DNA of 13,047 nt from an uncultured Kiloniellales bacterium (GTDB lineage Bacteria; Pseudomonadota; Alphaproteobacteria; Kiloniellales; JAKSDN01): the NCBI GenBank assembly GCA_937974415.1, contig CALJXB010000229.1, forward strand, positions 1 through 13,047. The letters are read 5' to 3'. A program made the translations under genes and the position numbers. Numbering within the stretch: the stretch's first letter is position 1; every line of letters begins with the position of its first letter. Below are positions 7,165 through 13,047 of this stretch, in pieces. Under the pieces are notes generated by a model. That model saw nothing but the letters and a program-made list of their open reading frames with translations. It had not been told where the DNA came from and did not search any database.

Positions 7165-7581
7165 ATGTCTGATACTGTCAAAACGGGCGAGTTACTGTCT
7201 CTCGCAACAAACATCGTGTCCGCACATGTATCGAACAATTCGGTCGCCGTGGCGGATCTTCCGCAATTGATTCGTGACGTGTACGAGACTTTGTCGACGG
7301 TACAGGGGGGTGGTGAAAGACAGGCCGAGCGGCCAACGCCCGCGGTTCCGATTAAGCGGTCGGTGACACCGGATCACATCGTGTGCCTGGAAGACGGCAA
7401 GAAGCTCAAGATGCTGAAAAGGCATCTGAAAACGGCATACAACATGTCGCCGGAGGAGTACCGCGAGCGTTGGGGGCTGCCGTCGGATTATCCGATGGTC
7501 GCGCCGAACTATGCCAAACAGCGCAGCAAGCTGGCCAAGCAAATCGGCTTGGGCACGCGGGCCCGTCGTCGCAAGTCCTAA
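7165..7581 (+). CDS. mucR: MucR/Ros family transcriptional regulator
   Basis: A 138-residue member of the Ros/MucR family, DNA-binding regulators that act on exopolysaccharide, motility and virulence genes in alphaproteobacteria and behave as H-NS-like silencers of AT-rich DNA. Residues 1-45 (GELLSLATNIVSAHVSNN and following) form the N-terminal oligomerisation region. Residues 70-130 form the zinc-finger-like fold, including CLEDGKKLKMLKRHL, MSPEEYRERWGLPSDYPMV and a basic C-terminus. In Ros the metal is held by Cys, Cys, His, His; here C74 and H87 remain, the second Cys is D77, and the last ligand positions are A91 and Y92. Metal binding is therefore doubtful, as in several zinc-free relatives. 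The ATG at 7165 gives the family's normal N-terminus; GGGGAG sits at 7147-7152. The leader is strikingly AT-rich. Confidence 0.92.
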   Translation: MSDTVKTGELLSLATNIVSAHVSNNSVAVADLPQLIRDVYETLSTVQGGGERQAERPTPAVPIKRSVTPDHIVCLEDGKKLKMLKRHLKTAYNMSPEEYRERWGLPSDYPMVAPNYAKQRSKLAKQIGLGTRARRRKS

Positions 7582-7652
7582 CGGGCGTCCGGGGCACGGT
7601 ACCGCTCGCAAGCGGCGGGGTCGCGGGGTCATAGCCGCCGGTCGGATTTTGT

Positions 7653-7661
7653 TGCTATTAT
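7653..7661 (+). promoter_or_regulatory. Candidate extended -10 promoter element for fur
   Basis: TGC followed by TATTAT (7656-7661; 5 of 6 matches to TATAAT) forms an extended -10 element 33 nt before the fur ATG. No convincing -35 box lies 16-18 nt upstream, which fits extended -10 promoters. The start would fall near 7668 and give a leader of about 27 nt. No Fur or Irr operator was recognised overlapping it. Confidence 0.38.
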
Positions 7662-7694
7662 GAAGTCGACCAGCAACGGCGCGTTCGCAAACCG

Positions 7695-8144
7695 ATGACG
7701 TCCCGTATCGAGCGGCTTTGCCTTGAAAAAGGCCTAAAGATGACCGACCAGCGGCGCGTCATCGCTAAGGTCCTGTCCGAGGCCGTCGATCACCCCGACG
7801 TCGAGGAACTCCACCAGAGGGCGGCGGCGGTGGATCCGCGCATCTCCATCGCGACGGTTTATCGAACGGTAAAGCTCTGGGAAGAAGCGAACATCCTGGA
7901 GCGCCACGATTTCGGCGACGGCCGGGCGCGCTATGAAGAAATGCCCGAAACCCACCACGACCATCTCATCGACATCAAGTCGGGAGAAGTTATAGAGTTT
8001 TGCAATGACGAGATCGAACGTCTGCAAAATGAGGTGGCCGAACGGCTTGGCTTCAGGCTCGTGGGCCATCGCCTCGAGCTCTTCGGGGTTCGTCTGCAAC
8101 CGCCGAAGAATGGAGGCAACGACCGGGGCGGAGGCTCGCGTTGA
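7695..8144 (+). CDS. fur: Ferric uptake regulator family protein (Fur/Mur type)
   Basis: A 149-residue metal-responsive repressor. Residues 1-80 form the winged helix (MTDQRRVIAKVL at 16-27, recognition segment SIATVYRTVKLW at 51-62) and the rest is the dimerisation and metal-binding domain. The family's metal ligands are present at positions that coincide with E. coli numbering: H33, E81, H88, H90 and E101 for one site, and H87, D89, E108 and H125 for the other. The CxxC pair of E. coli Fur is replaced by DIKS, as is usual for alphaproteobacterial Fur/Mur, which can sense manganese as well as iron. The three-histidine heme motif of Irr is absent. No clear Shine-Dalgarno precedes the ATG, so the start is slightly uncertain. 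Confidence 0.92.
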   Translation: MTSRIERLCLEKGLKMTDQRRVIAKVLSEAVDHPDVEELHQRAAAVDPRISIATVYRTVKLWEEANILERHDFGDGRARYEEMPETHHDHLIDIKSGEVIEFCNDEIERLQNEVAERLGFRLVGHRLELFGVRLQPPKNGGNDRGGGSR

Positions 8145-8212
8145 GCGGCTCGGCCCGCAGAGTCGGCATGATCCGACGTCATGAAATCTGATATCCTCGG
8201 GTTATCGCGCGC

Positions 8213-9073
8213 ATGACCGAACGAATGGCCACGACCGACCAAGGACTAACGCGGCCGGTGGACGTTCGAGCCAGAGACCTGTGGATCCGGCTGGCCGAGA
8301 CGCCGGCCGAGGTCGCGGCGTCCCAGGAATTGCGGTTCCGCGTCTTTTGCGAAGAAATGGACGCCAAAGCGAGCCGCGAGATGGCCGTGGTCCGTCGCGA
8401 GTTCGATTCCTTCGACGAGTTCTGTGATCATCTGCTGGTGTTCGACGAAACCAAGGGCCAAGGGGCCGAGGCGGTGGTCGGCTCCTATCGTTTGATGCGT
8501 CGCCCAGCGGCCGCCCGACGGGGACGATTTTACAGCTCCGACGAATACGACATCTCCGTCCTACTGGACCATCCCGGAGAAATCATGGAATTGGGGCGCT
8601 CTTGCGTCGACCGTGACCACCGAACCGGCCCCGTCATGCAGCTTCTGTGGCGCGGCATCGCGGAGTACGTCTTCCACTACGATGTCGACGTGATGTTCGG
8701 GTGTGCGAGCCTTCCCGGCGTGGAGCCGGAGCAGTTGGACGAACCTCTCTCCTATCTTTGCCACTTTCACTTGGCGCCGCCTGAACTGCGGCCGCGCGCG
8801 GTCGCCGAGCGCTATCTCGCCATGGATCGTTTGGCCCCCGACGCGTTCGATGCCCAGGACGCGATGCGCCGGCTGCCGCCGTTGATCCGCGGCTATCTTC
8901 GCCTCGGCGGTTACGTCGGCGACGGCGCGGTCGTCGACGAAGACTTTGGGACGACCGATGTCTGCGTCGTGGTGAAGACCGACTTGGTGACCAAGAAGTA
9001 TTACCGGCACTACGCCCGATCGGACCCGGACAAGCGCCCGGACAGGCGCCCAGACAAGCAGCGGGCGGTTTGA
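8213..9073 (+). CDS. olsB: OlsB-like L-ornithine N-alpha-acyltransferase (GNAT)
   Basis: A 286-residue acyltransferase resembling OlsB, which transfers a 3-hydroxyacyl group from acyl carrier protein to the alpha-amino group of ornithine, the first step of ornithine-lipid synthesis. Typical stretches are LRFRVFCEEM (40-49), the acidic CDHLLVFDE (71-79), GSYRLMR (90-96), MELGRSCV (125-132) and the C-terminal LPPLIRGYLRLGGYVGDGAV (221-240), followed by FGTTDVCVVV. The adjoining gene encodes the expected second-step acyltransferase. The tail (271-284) is a charged repeat, DKRP-DRRP-DKQR, from a 12-bp DNA repeat. The start is uncertain: ATG at 8213 or ATG at 8225, neither with a good ribosome binding site. 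Confidence 0.85.
   Translation: MTERMATTDQGLTRPVDVRARDLWIRLAETPAEVAASQELRFRVFCEEMDAKASREMAVVRREFDSFDEFCDHLLVFDETKGQGAEAVVGSYRLMRRPAAARRGRFYSSDEYDISVLLDHPGEIMELGRSCVDRDHRTGPVMQLLWRGIAEYVFHYDVDVMFGCASLPGVEPEQLDEPLSYLCHFHLAPPELRPRAVAERYLAMDRLAPDAFDAQDAMRRLPPLIRGYLRLGGYVGDGAVVDEDFGTTDVCVVVKTDLVTKKYYRHYARSDPDKRPDRRPDKQRAV
9028..9060 (+). repeat. 12-bp tandem repeat at the 3' end of olsB
   Basis: GGACAAGCGCCC (9028-9039) is followed directly by GGACAGGCGCCC (9040-9051), one mismatch, and a degenerate third copy beginning AGACAAGC (9052-9059). The period keeps the reading frame and encodes a hydrophilic DKRP/DRRP/DKQR tail beyond the conserved enzyme fold. Confidence 0.75.
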
Positions 9074-9078
9074 CGGTC

Positions 9079-9999
9079 ATGCCTTCCGACAGTCTCGGTT
9101 CGCCCTTGCGGGCCTTCGGCCGAGTCGGCGCCTACGGCCTTTTCACCTTGGCCCTCCTCCCGGTCCAGGCCGCCTTGGTCTCCACGGGATGGCGGGCTCG
9201 CGACAGGCTGCCGATCTGGTATCACCGGCGCTGTTGCCGACTGCTCGGGTTTCGAGTGGTGCGCCGCGGCAAGCCGAAGCAGGACGGACCGGTTCTCTTC
9301 GTGTCGAACCACTGCTCCTATCTGGACATCACCGTACTCGGGTCGCTGGTGCCGGCCTCCTTCGTCGCCAAGGCGGACGTCGCCCGGTGGCCGCTGTTCG
9401 GGACCCTGGCCAAGCTGCAACGTTCGGTCTTCGTGGATCGCCAGTCGTTCCGCGCGGTCAAGCATCGCGACGAGATGTCGGAGCGTTTGGAGGCGGGCGA
9501 CAATCTCATTCTGTTTCCCGAGGGCACCAGCAACGACGGCAATCGGGTGCTGCCGTTCAAGAGCAGCCTGCTTTCCGTTGCCGAATTGGAGCCTGGCGGG
9601 CGGCCGCTGACCGTTCAACCGGTCTCGATCGCCTATACCATGCTGGACGGCCTGCCCATGGGACGCTATTTGCGGCCGTTCTTCGCCTGGTACGGCGATA
9701 TGGACATGGCCAGCCATTTATGGCAATGGGCGGGCCTCGGGCGCTTGACCGTGGTCGTGCGGTTTCACGAGCCGGTGACGCTGGCCCGTTTCGGTTCGCG
9801 CAAGGTTTTGAGCGAGTACTGCCACGCCGTGATTTCCCGGGGCCTGTCCGAGGCCCTGGCCGGACGACGCCTATCGCGCGAGTCCCGCCAGGCCACCGCC
9901 CTCGACGCCGAGTTGAAGGCGTTGATTCCGGGCACCGTGGCGGACCGCCGGGCTCAAGAGCAGGCCGGCGGCGAGCCCGACGGGGATCCGCCGACCTGA
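9079..9999 (+). CDS. olsA: 1-acyl-glycerol-3-phosphate / lyso-ornithine lipid acyltransferase (PlsC family)
   Basis: A 306-residue acyltransferase of the PlsC/LPLAT family. A hydrophobic N-terminal segment (about 14-36) would hold it at the inner membrane. The catalytic H-x4-D motif is NHCSYLD (H78, D83), the substrate-binding motif is FPEGTSNDG (146-154), and VSIAYTM near 175 corresponds to the fourth block of the family. Because it directly follows olsB, it probably O-acylates lyso-ornithine lipid as OlsA, although homologues also make phosphatidic acid. The start chosen is ATG at 9079, five nt after the olsB stop, with GGGCGG about 10 nt upstream. A TTG at 9070 overlapping that stop is possible but too close to any ribosome binding site. 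Confidence 0.87.
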   Translation: MPSDSLGSPLRAFGRVGAYGLFTLALLPVQAALVSTGWRARDRLPIWYHRRCCRLLGFRVVRRGKPKQDGPVLFVSNHCSYLDITVLGSLVPASFVAKADVARWPLFGTLAKLQRSVFVDRQSFRAVKHRDEMSERLEAGDNLILFPEGTSNDGNRVLPFKSSLLSVAELEPGGRPLTVQPVSIAYTMLDGLPMGRYLRPFFAWYGDMDMASHLWQWAGLGRLTVVVRFHEPVTLARFGSRKVLSEYCHAVISRGLSEALAGRRLSRESRQATALDAELKALIPGTVADRRAQEQAGGEPDGDPPT

Positions 10000-10001
10000 G
10001 A

Positions 10002-10031
10002 TTGTCGGACCGTGTAAAGCGATGCTAGACT
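10002..10031 (+). promoter_or_regulatory. Candidate promoter for miaB-phoH
   Basis: TTGTCG (10002-10007) is followed by TAGACT (10026-10031) with an 18-nt spacer, and TGC directly before the -10 makes it an extended -10 type. Transcription would begin near 10038 and leave a leader of about 105 nt. That leader can fold: CAGCCC (10085-10090) pairs with GGGCTG (10117-10122) around a smaller CCCGC/GCGGG stem (10088-10092 and 10100-10104, alternative pairing). Found by eye. Confidence 0.42.
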
Positions 10032-10142
10032 GCCTGATGCTGCCAAGTATGCGAACGATACCTGATAACAGGGACTTTTGGGTTCAGCCCGCTCGCCGCG
10101 CGGGGCATTTGTGGATGGGCTGCCGGAGCACCTGACGCGATC

Positions 10143-11651
10143 TTGGCAAAAAAACTCTTCATCAGGACCTACGGCTGTCAGATGAACGTCTACGACTCCG
10201 CACGCATGGCGGATGTCCTGGCGCCACTCGGCTATGCCCCGGTCGACAGTCCCCGCGGCGCCGACATGATCATTCTCAACACCTGCCACATCCGCGAGAA
10301 AGCGTCGGAGAAGGTCTTTTCGGAGCTCGGGCGGCTGCGGCGCTTCAAAGACGAACGGCAAGCAGAGGGCGGGCGCATGCTGCTTGCGGTGGCCGGCTGC
10401 GTAGCGCAGGCGGAAGGCGAGGAGATCCTCAGACGCGCACCCCAGGTCGACCTGGTGTTCGGCCCGCAGACCTATCACCGCCTGCCGGACCTGGTGCGTA
10501 AGGCCGCGGGCTCGGCGTTTACAGGCCTCGCGGACACCTCGTTTCCGGCGGAATCGAAGTTCGACCTGCTGCCCGAAGAGCGCGTGCCCGGCGGCGGCAA
10601 CCAAGGCCCGTCCGTCTTCCTCTCGGTGCAGGAAGGCTGCGACAAGTTCTGCAGTTTCTGTGTCGTCCCTTACACCCGGGGGGCGGAGTTCTCGCGCCCG
10701 GTCGCCGACATCCTGGGCGAGGCCGAGCGCATGGTGGCGGCCGGCGCGGTCGAGATCACGCTGCTCGGCCAGAACGTCAACGCCTACCACGGCGATGCGG
10801 GGAGGGGCGCTTCGGCGGTCGGCGGGACGGGCTCGAAGACCCCCGCAAAGACCCCCGCAAAGTTCACTACAAAGACCTGGGGCCTCGGCCGGCTGATTCG
10901 CCGGCTGGCGAAAATCGAGGGACTGGAACGGCTGCGCTACACCACCTCGCACCCGCTCGACATGGACGACGAGCTGATCGCCGCGCACCGCGACCTGCCG
11001 GCCCTCATGCCGTTCCTGCACCTGCCGGTGCAGTCCGGCTCCGATCGTGTCCTGAGCGCCATGAACCGGCGCCACGGCGCCGACGACTATCGCCGCATCG
11101 TCGCGCGGCTGCGCGCTGCGCGCCCGGACATCGCCCTGTCGTCGGATTTCATCGTCGGCTTTCCCGGCGAGACCGACCGGGACTTTGCGGCGACGCTCGA
11201 CCTGGTGAACGAGGTGGGCTTCGCCCAAGCCTACTCCTTCAAGTATTCGCCGCGTCCAGGCACGCCGGCGGCCGAGCTGCCCCAGGTGGCCGAGGCGGCG
11301 AAGGCCGAGCGCCTGGCCATGCTGCAGCAGCTGCTCGACGCGCAACAGGCGGCCTTCAACCAGGCCTGCGTCGGGCGCCGGCTCCCGGTCCTGATCGAGC
11401 GGGCGGGCCGCCTTGCCGGTCAGATGGCGGGGCGCAGCCCCTATATGCAGGCCGTGCACGTCCAGGCCCCGGCGCATGTGCTGGGCCAGCTGGTCGAAGT
11501 CCGCATCGACAAGGCCCATCCCAACAGCCTGTCGTGCGAACGGCTGTCGGCTCTGACATCCGAGGCCGCGCCAGCAACTGGCATCCAGGACCCGCCGGCT
11601 CACGATACGCCCAAGGCGCCGTCGTTGAGCGGGGCGGAGGGCCTTGCGTGA
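10143..11651 (+). CDS. miaB: tRNA-2-methylthio-N6-dimethylallyladenosine synthase MiaB
   Basis: A 502-residue radical-SAM methylthiotransferase that converts i6A37 to ms2i6A37 in tRNAs reading UNN codons. The N-terminal UPF0004 domain holds the auxiliary cluster cysteines C12 (TYGCQMN), C48 (NTCHIR) and C86 (AGCVAQ). The radical-SAM motif is C166-x3-C170-x2-C173 in [12 protein letters not shown]-terminal TRAM-like domain covers about 405-470. Two unusual features stand out: an insertion of roughly 20 residues at about 218-245 containing a TPAK-TPAK repeat, and a Pro/Ala-rich tail of about 30 residues. Translation starts at TTG (10143), the only start giving the family N-terminus [18 protein letters not shown] at 10125-10128 is rather distant. 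The stop overlaps the phoH start. Confidence 0.95.
   Translation: MAKKLFIRTYGCQMNVYDSARMADVLAPLGYAPVDSPRGADMIILNTCHIREKASEKVFSELGRLRRFKDERQAEGGRMLLAVAGCVAQAEGEEILRRAPQVDLVFGPQTYHRLPDLVRKAAGSAFTGLADTSFPAESKFDLLPEERVPGGGNQGPSVFLSVQEGCDKFCSFCVVPYTRGAEFSRPVADILGEAERMVAAGAVEITLLGQNVNAYHGDAGRGASAVGGTGSKTPAKTPAKFTTKTWGLGRLIRRLAKIEGLERLRYTTSHPLDMDDELIAAHRDLPALMPFLHLPVQSGSDRVLSAMNRRHGADDYRRIVARLRAARPDIALSSDFIVGFPGETDRDFAATLDLVNEVGFAQAYSFKYSPRPGTPAAELPQVAEAAKAERLAMLQQLLDAQQAAFNQACVGRRLPVLIERAGRLAGQMAGRSPYMQAVHVQAPAHVLGQLVEVRIDKAHPNSLSCERLSALTSEAAPATGIQDPPAHDTPKAPSLSGAEGLA
10836..10862 (+). repeat. 12-bp tandem duplication inside miaB
   Basis: AAGACCCCCGCA occurs twice without a gap (10836-10847 and 10848-10859), followed by a partial third copy AAG. 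The period is in frame and encodes the repeated TPAK segment within a loop between conserved blocks NVNAYHG and [11 protein letters not shown]. Confidence 0.85.
11636..11640 (+). promoter_or_regulatory. Ribosome binding site that decides the phoH start
   Basis: A perfect GGAGG lies inside the last codons of miaB, 7 nt before the GTG at 11648. It supports GTG 11648 over more upstream starts, which would only translate miaB DNA in another frame. Confidence 0.8.
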
Positions 11652-12730
11652 GCGACCTTCCAACCACAGAGGCGAGCGAGGTCGGCGAGGCCACCGTGCT
11701 GCAATTCGACGACAACAGCTTGCTGCCGATGCTGTTCGGCGAGCACGACCAACACCTGTCGCGCATCGAGCGCCAACTTGGGGTCTCCCTGGTCTCGCGC
11801 GGCAACAGGCTGGCGATTTCGGGTCCGCCCGACGCCGCCCATGCCGCCAAGCTCGCGCTGGACGCGCTTTATGTCCGCTTGAAAAAGGACCTGCCGGTCA
11901 CCGACGCGGAAGTCGACGCGGTCCTTCGCATGGCCCTGAGCGAGCCGGGCTGCGACACCGCAGCGGCCGTGAACGCGGTGCATTCGGAAGGCGTGACCAT
12001 CCGCACCCGACGGCGGCATATTACGGCGCGCTCGCCCGGCCAATTGACCTATATCGAGGCGCTCAACACCCACAACGTGGTGTTCGGCATCGGCCCGGCG
12101 GGCACCGGCAAGACCTACCTGGCGGTCGCCGTGGCGGTATCGCGCCTGCTGAAGGGCGAGGTCGACCGCATCATTCTGTCCCGCCCGGCGGTGGAAGCCG
12201 GCGAGCGCCTGGGTTTTCTGCCCGGCGACCTGCGCGACAAGGTGGACCCCTATCTCAGGCCGCTTTACGACGCCCTCTTCGATATGTTGCCGGCCGAACA
12301 GGCCATGAAGCATCTCGCCGACGGCGTGGTGGAAGTGGCGCCGCTGGCCTTCATGCGCGGGCGTACTCTCAGCAGTGCCTCGGTCATCCTGGACGAAGCC
12401 CAGAACACCACCCCGGTGCAGATGAAGATGTTTTTAACCCGACTGGGCGAAAACAGTCACATGGTGGTTACCGGCGATCCGTCCCAGGTCGATCTACCGA
12501 AGGGCCAGCCCTCCGGGCTGCACGACGCGATCGACTTGCTATCTGACATGGACGAAGTTGCTGTGGTAGAATTCACCGACGCCGATGTCGTGCGTCATGC
12601 GCTGGTCACCCGAATTGTGCGGGCTTACGAGGCGCGCGATCGGGCGAACGGCGAAGGCGGGAACAGGATCAGAGCCCGGAAGAAGCCAAGTGGCACGGCC
12701 AAATCGAAGACAGCCGACCGTCCCGAGTGA
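11648..12730 (+). CDS. PhoH-like ATPase (PhoH family, miaB-linked)
   Basis: A 360-residue cytoplasmic P-loop protein of the PhoH/YbeZ type. The N-terminal region (about 15-120) is KH-like and may contact RNA. The C-terminal ATPase domain has Walker A GPAGTGKT (149-156), Walker [10 protein letters not shown] (244-252) and the family stretches [17 protein letters not shown] (178-194) and [12 protein letters not shown] (273-284). Homologues act with the endoribonuclease YbeY in rRNA and RNA metabolism, and phoH normally precedes ybeY. The GTG start overlaps the miaB stop (GTGA) behind a perfect GGAGG, so expression is coupled to miaB. The C-terminus is a lysine/arginine-rich tail of about 30 residues. 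After the stop, the expected ybeY is not seen; an inverted-repeat element follows within 55 nt. Confidence 0.93.
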   Translation: MSDLPTTEASEVGEATVLQFDDNSLLPMLFGEHDQHLSRIERQLGVSLVSRGNRLAISGPPDAAHAAKLALDALYVRLKKDLPVTDAEVDAVLRMALSEPGCDTAAAVNAVHSEGVTIRTRRRHITARSPGQLTYIEALNTHNVVFGIGPAGTGKTYLAVAVAVSRLLKGEVDRIILSRPAVEAGERLGFLPGDLRDKVDPYLRPLYDALFDMLPAEQAMKHLADGVVEVAPLAFMRGRTLSSASVILDEAQNTTPVQMKMFLTRLGENSHMVVTGDPSQVDLPKGQPSGLHDAIDLLSDMDEVAVVEFTDADVVRHALVTRIVRAYEARDRANGEGGNRIRARKKPSGTAKSKTADRPE

Positions 12731-12748
12731 GCCCGCCCGCGATCTAAC

Positions 12749-12784
12749 ATGAGCGACGACCCCGGAAGTACCAACTCAGACCAA
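12749..12784 (+). pseudogene. Possible interrupted start of the gene after phoH (ybeY position)
   Basis: An ATG 18 nt after phoH opens a frame with residues MSDDPGSTNSDQ, of the acidic, low-complexity kind common at the N-terminus of alphaproteobacterial YbeY. The frame then runs into the inverted-repeat element at 12785. YbeY-like sequence, such as its H-x3-H-x5-H metal motif, is not present before the window ends. This may be an interrupted gene start, or only a chance frame; no strong ribosome binding site precedes it. Confidence 0.25.
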
Positions 12785-12809
12785 AGGTGGTGGATATTGG
12801 CCCATTTCA
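12785..12809 (+). repeat. Left terminal inverted repeat
   Basis: Begins AGGTGGTGGATATTGGCC and ends CATTTCA. It matches the reverse complement of 13023-13047 except at its 14th base (T versus G) and 18th base (C versus T). Similarity stops abruptly at 12810. Confidence 0.8.
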
Positions 12810-13022
12810 CCGCTGAGGTCTTGTTCGCTCACAAGGCGCGGGTCGCGCTGTGGTGTGGGGCCACCACAAGCGGGCCGCAACGCCGTGAGCGGACGAGAGA
12901 TCGCGGCCTTCGGTGGGGTAAAACGGCCCGCCGGGTGCGTTGCAGCGCTTGCCCCCATGCCAAATTTAGGCCCCACATCGCGCGGCGCACCGCGCCTGCC
13001 CGGGCGGGCCGTTTTGCCGCCA

Positions 13023-13047
13023 TGAAATGAGCCCATATCCACCACCT
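13023..13047 (-). repeat. Right terminal inverted repeat, at the window edge
   Basis: Read on the minus strand it begins AGGTGGTGGATATGGGCT and ends CATTTCA, the partner of 12785-12809. Because the last base of the window pairs with the first base of the left copy, the repeat could extend further outside. An ATG at 13027 stays open to the edge and could supply a start codon to a downstream gene. Confidence 0.8.

Larger units (their letters stand above)
12785..13047. mobile_element. 263-bp MITE-like element with 25-bp terminal inverted repeats
   Basis: The two ends are inverted copies matching at 23 of 25 positions. Between them lie two further hairpin-forming regions: 12823-12832 pairs with 12885-12894 and encloses a TGTGGTG/CACCACA stem, and a perfect 13-bp stem pairs 12920-12932 with 13003-13015. 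Frames that cross the element on both strands are Arg/Pro/Gly-rich, match no transposase motif I know, and look like chance. Size, structure and absence of a gene fit a non-autonomous miniature inverted-repeat element. The insertion-sequence family was not recognised, and target duplication cannot be checked because the right border is the window edge. Confidence 0.68.

Noticed and set aside
7602..7615. CCGCT/AGCGG hairpin after mucR as a terminator
   Set aside because: A 5-bp stem without a T-run; too weak to call.
8167..8183. CATGA/TCATG inverted repeat upstream of olsB as an operator
   Set aside because: 5-bp arms with a 7-nt spacer are expected by chance, and no matching site occurs elsewhere in the window.
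8189..8197. TGA-TATCCT as an extended -10 promoter for olsB
   Set aside because: 4 of 6 matches and no -35. It would place initiation within about 10 nt of the ATG at 8213, so it is left as a possibility only.
11534..11647. Upstream starts for the phoH gene inside miaB
   Set aside because: The extra residues only read miaB DNA in another frame. GTG 11648 has a perfect GGAGG at 7 nt and the 4-nt overlap typical of coupled genes.
12749..13030. A 93-codon plus-strand gene running through the inverted-repeat element, and the 89-codon frame opposite it
   Set aside because: Both merely cross the element, are Arg/Pro/Gly-rich, and show no recognisable domain. The element structure explains the region better.
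1..13047. CRISPR arrays, tRNA or rRNA genes, phage or defence genes
   Set aside because: No regularly spaced repeats, cloverleaf-like tRNA sequence, rRNA segments or defence-related domains were seen on either strand.

Overview
The window looks like chromosomal DNA of a high-GC alphaproteobacterium, most likely of the Rhodospirillales type. This is inferred from strong GC bias at third codon positions, a MucR/Ros-family regulator, a Fur lacking the CxxC pair of the E. coli protein, an olsB-olsA pair for ornithine lipids, and the miaB-phoH order. All recognised genes lie on the + strand and most are housekeeping genes.

Layout. 1-1374 is the 3' part of murJ (lipid II flippase; its start is outside the window). 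1478-2506 is trpS, followed by a strong hairpin. 2733-4423 holds a TauE/SafE-type permease and a membrane-anchored periplasmic protein of the alphaproteobacterial TIGR02186 type, joined by an ATGA overlap. 4431-4925 is a UspA-type protein. 5053-5613 is an Nfu-type Fe-S scaffold. 5719-6917 is tsaB-rimI, joined by a GTGA overlap. 6918-7164 is an AT-rich island (about 39% GC over its core) ahead of mucR (7165-7581). fur follows at 7695-8144, then olsB (8213-9073) and olsA/plsC (9079-9999). miaB (TTG start) and phoH (GTG start, overlapping the miaB stop by 4 nt behind a perfect GGAGG) fill 10143-12730.

How the genes fit together. Several serve translation and tRNA: trpS charges tRNA-Trp, tsaB works in t6A37 synthesis, miaB makes the ms2 group at A37, and rimI acetylates ribosomal protein. 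The Nfu protein could supply the Fe-S clusters MiaB needs, and Fur links the region to metal status. murJ, olsB and olsA act on the cell envelope.

The least ordinary part is the right end. Directly after phoH, where ybeY is normally found, lies a 263-bp element (12785-13047) bounded by 25-bp terminal inverted repeats that match at 23 of 25 positions. It contains two further long hairpins and no convincing gene, and it ends exactly at the window edge. It resembles a non-autonomous, MITE-like element and may separate or interrupt the start of the next gene. A second oddity is the AT-rich leader of mucR. It stays open in the mucR frame for 75 codons without an ATG, GTG or TTG, and it carries a 9-bp inverted repeat.
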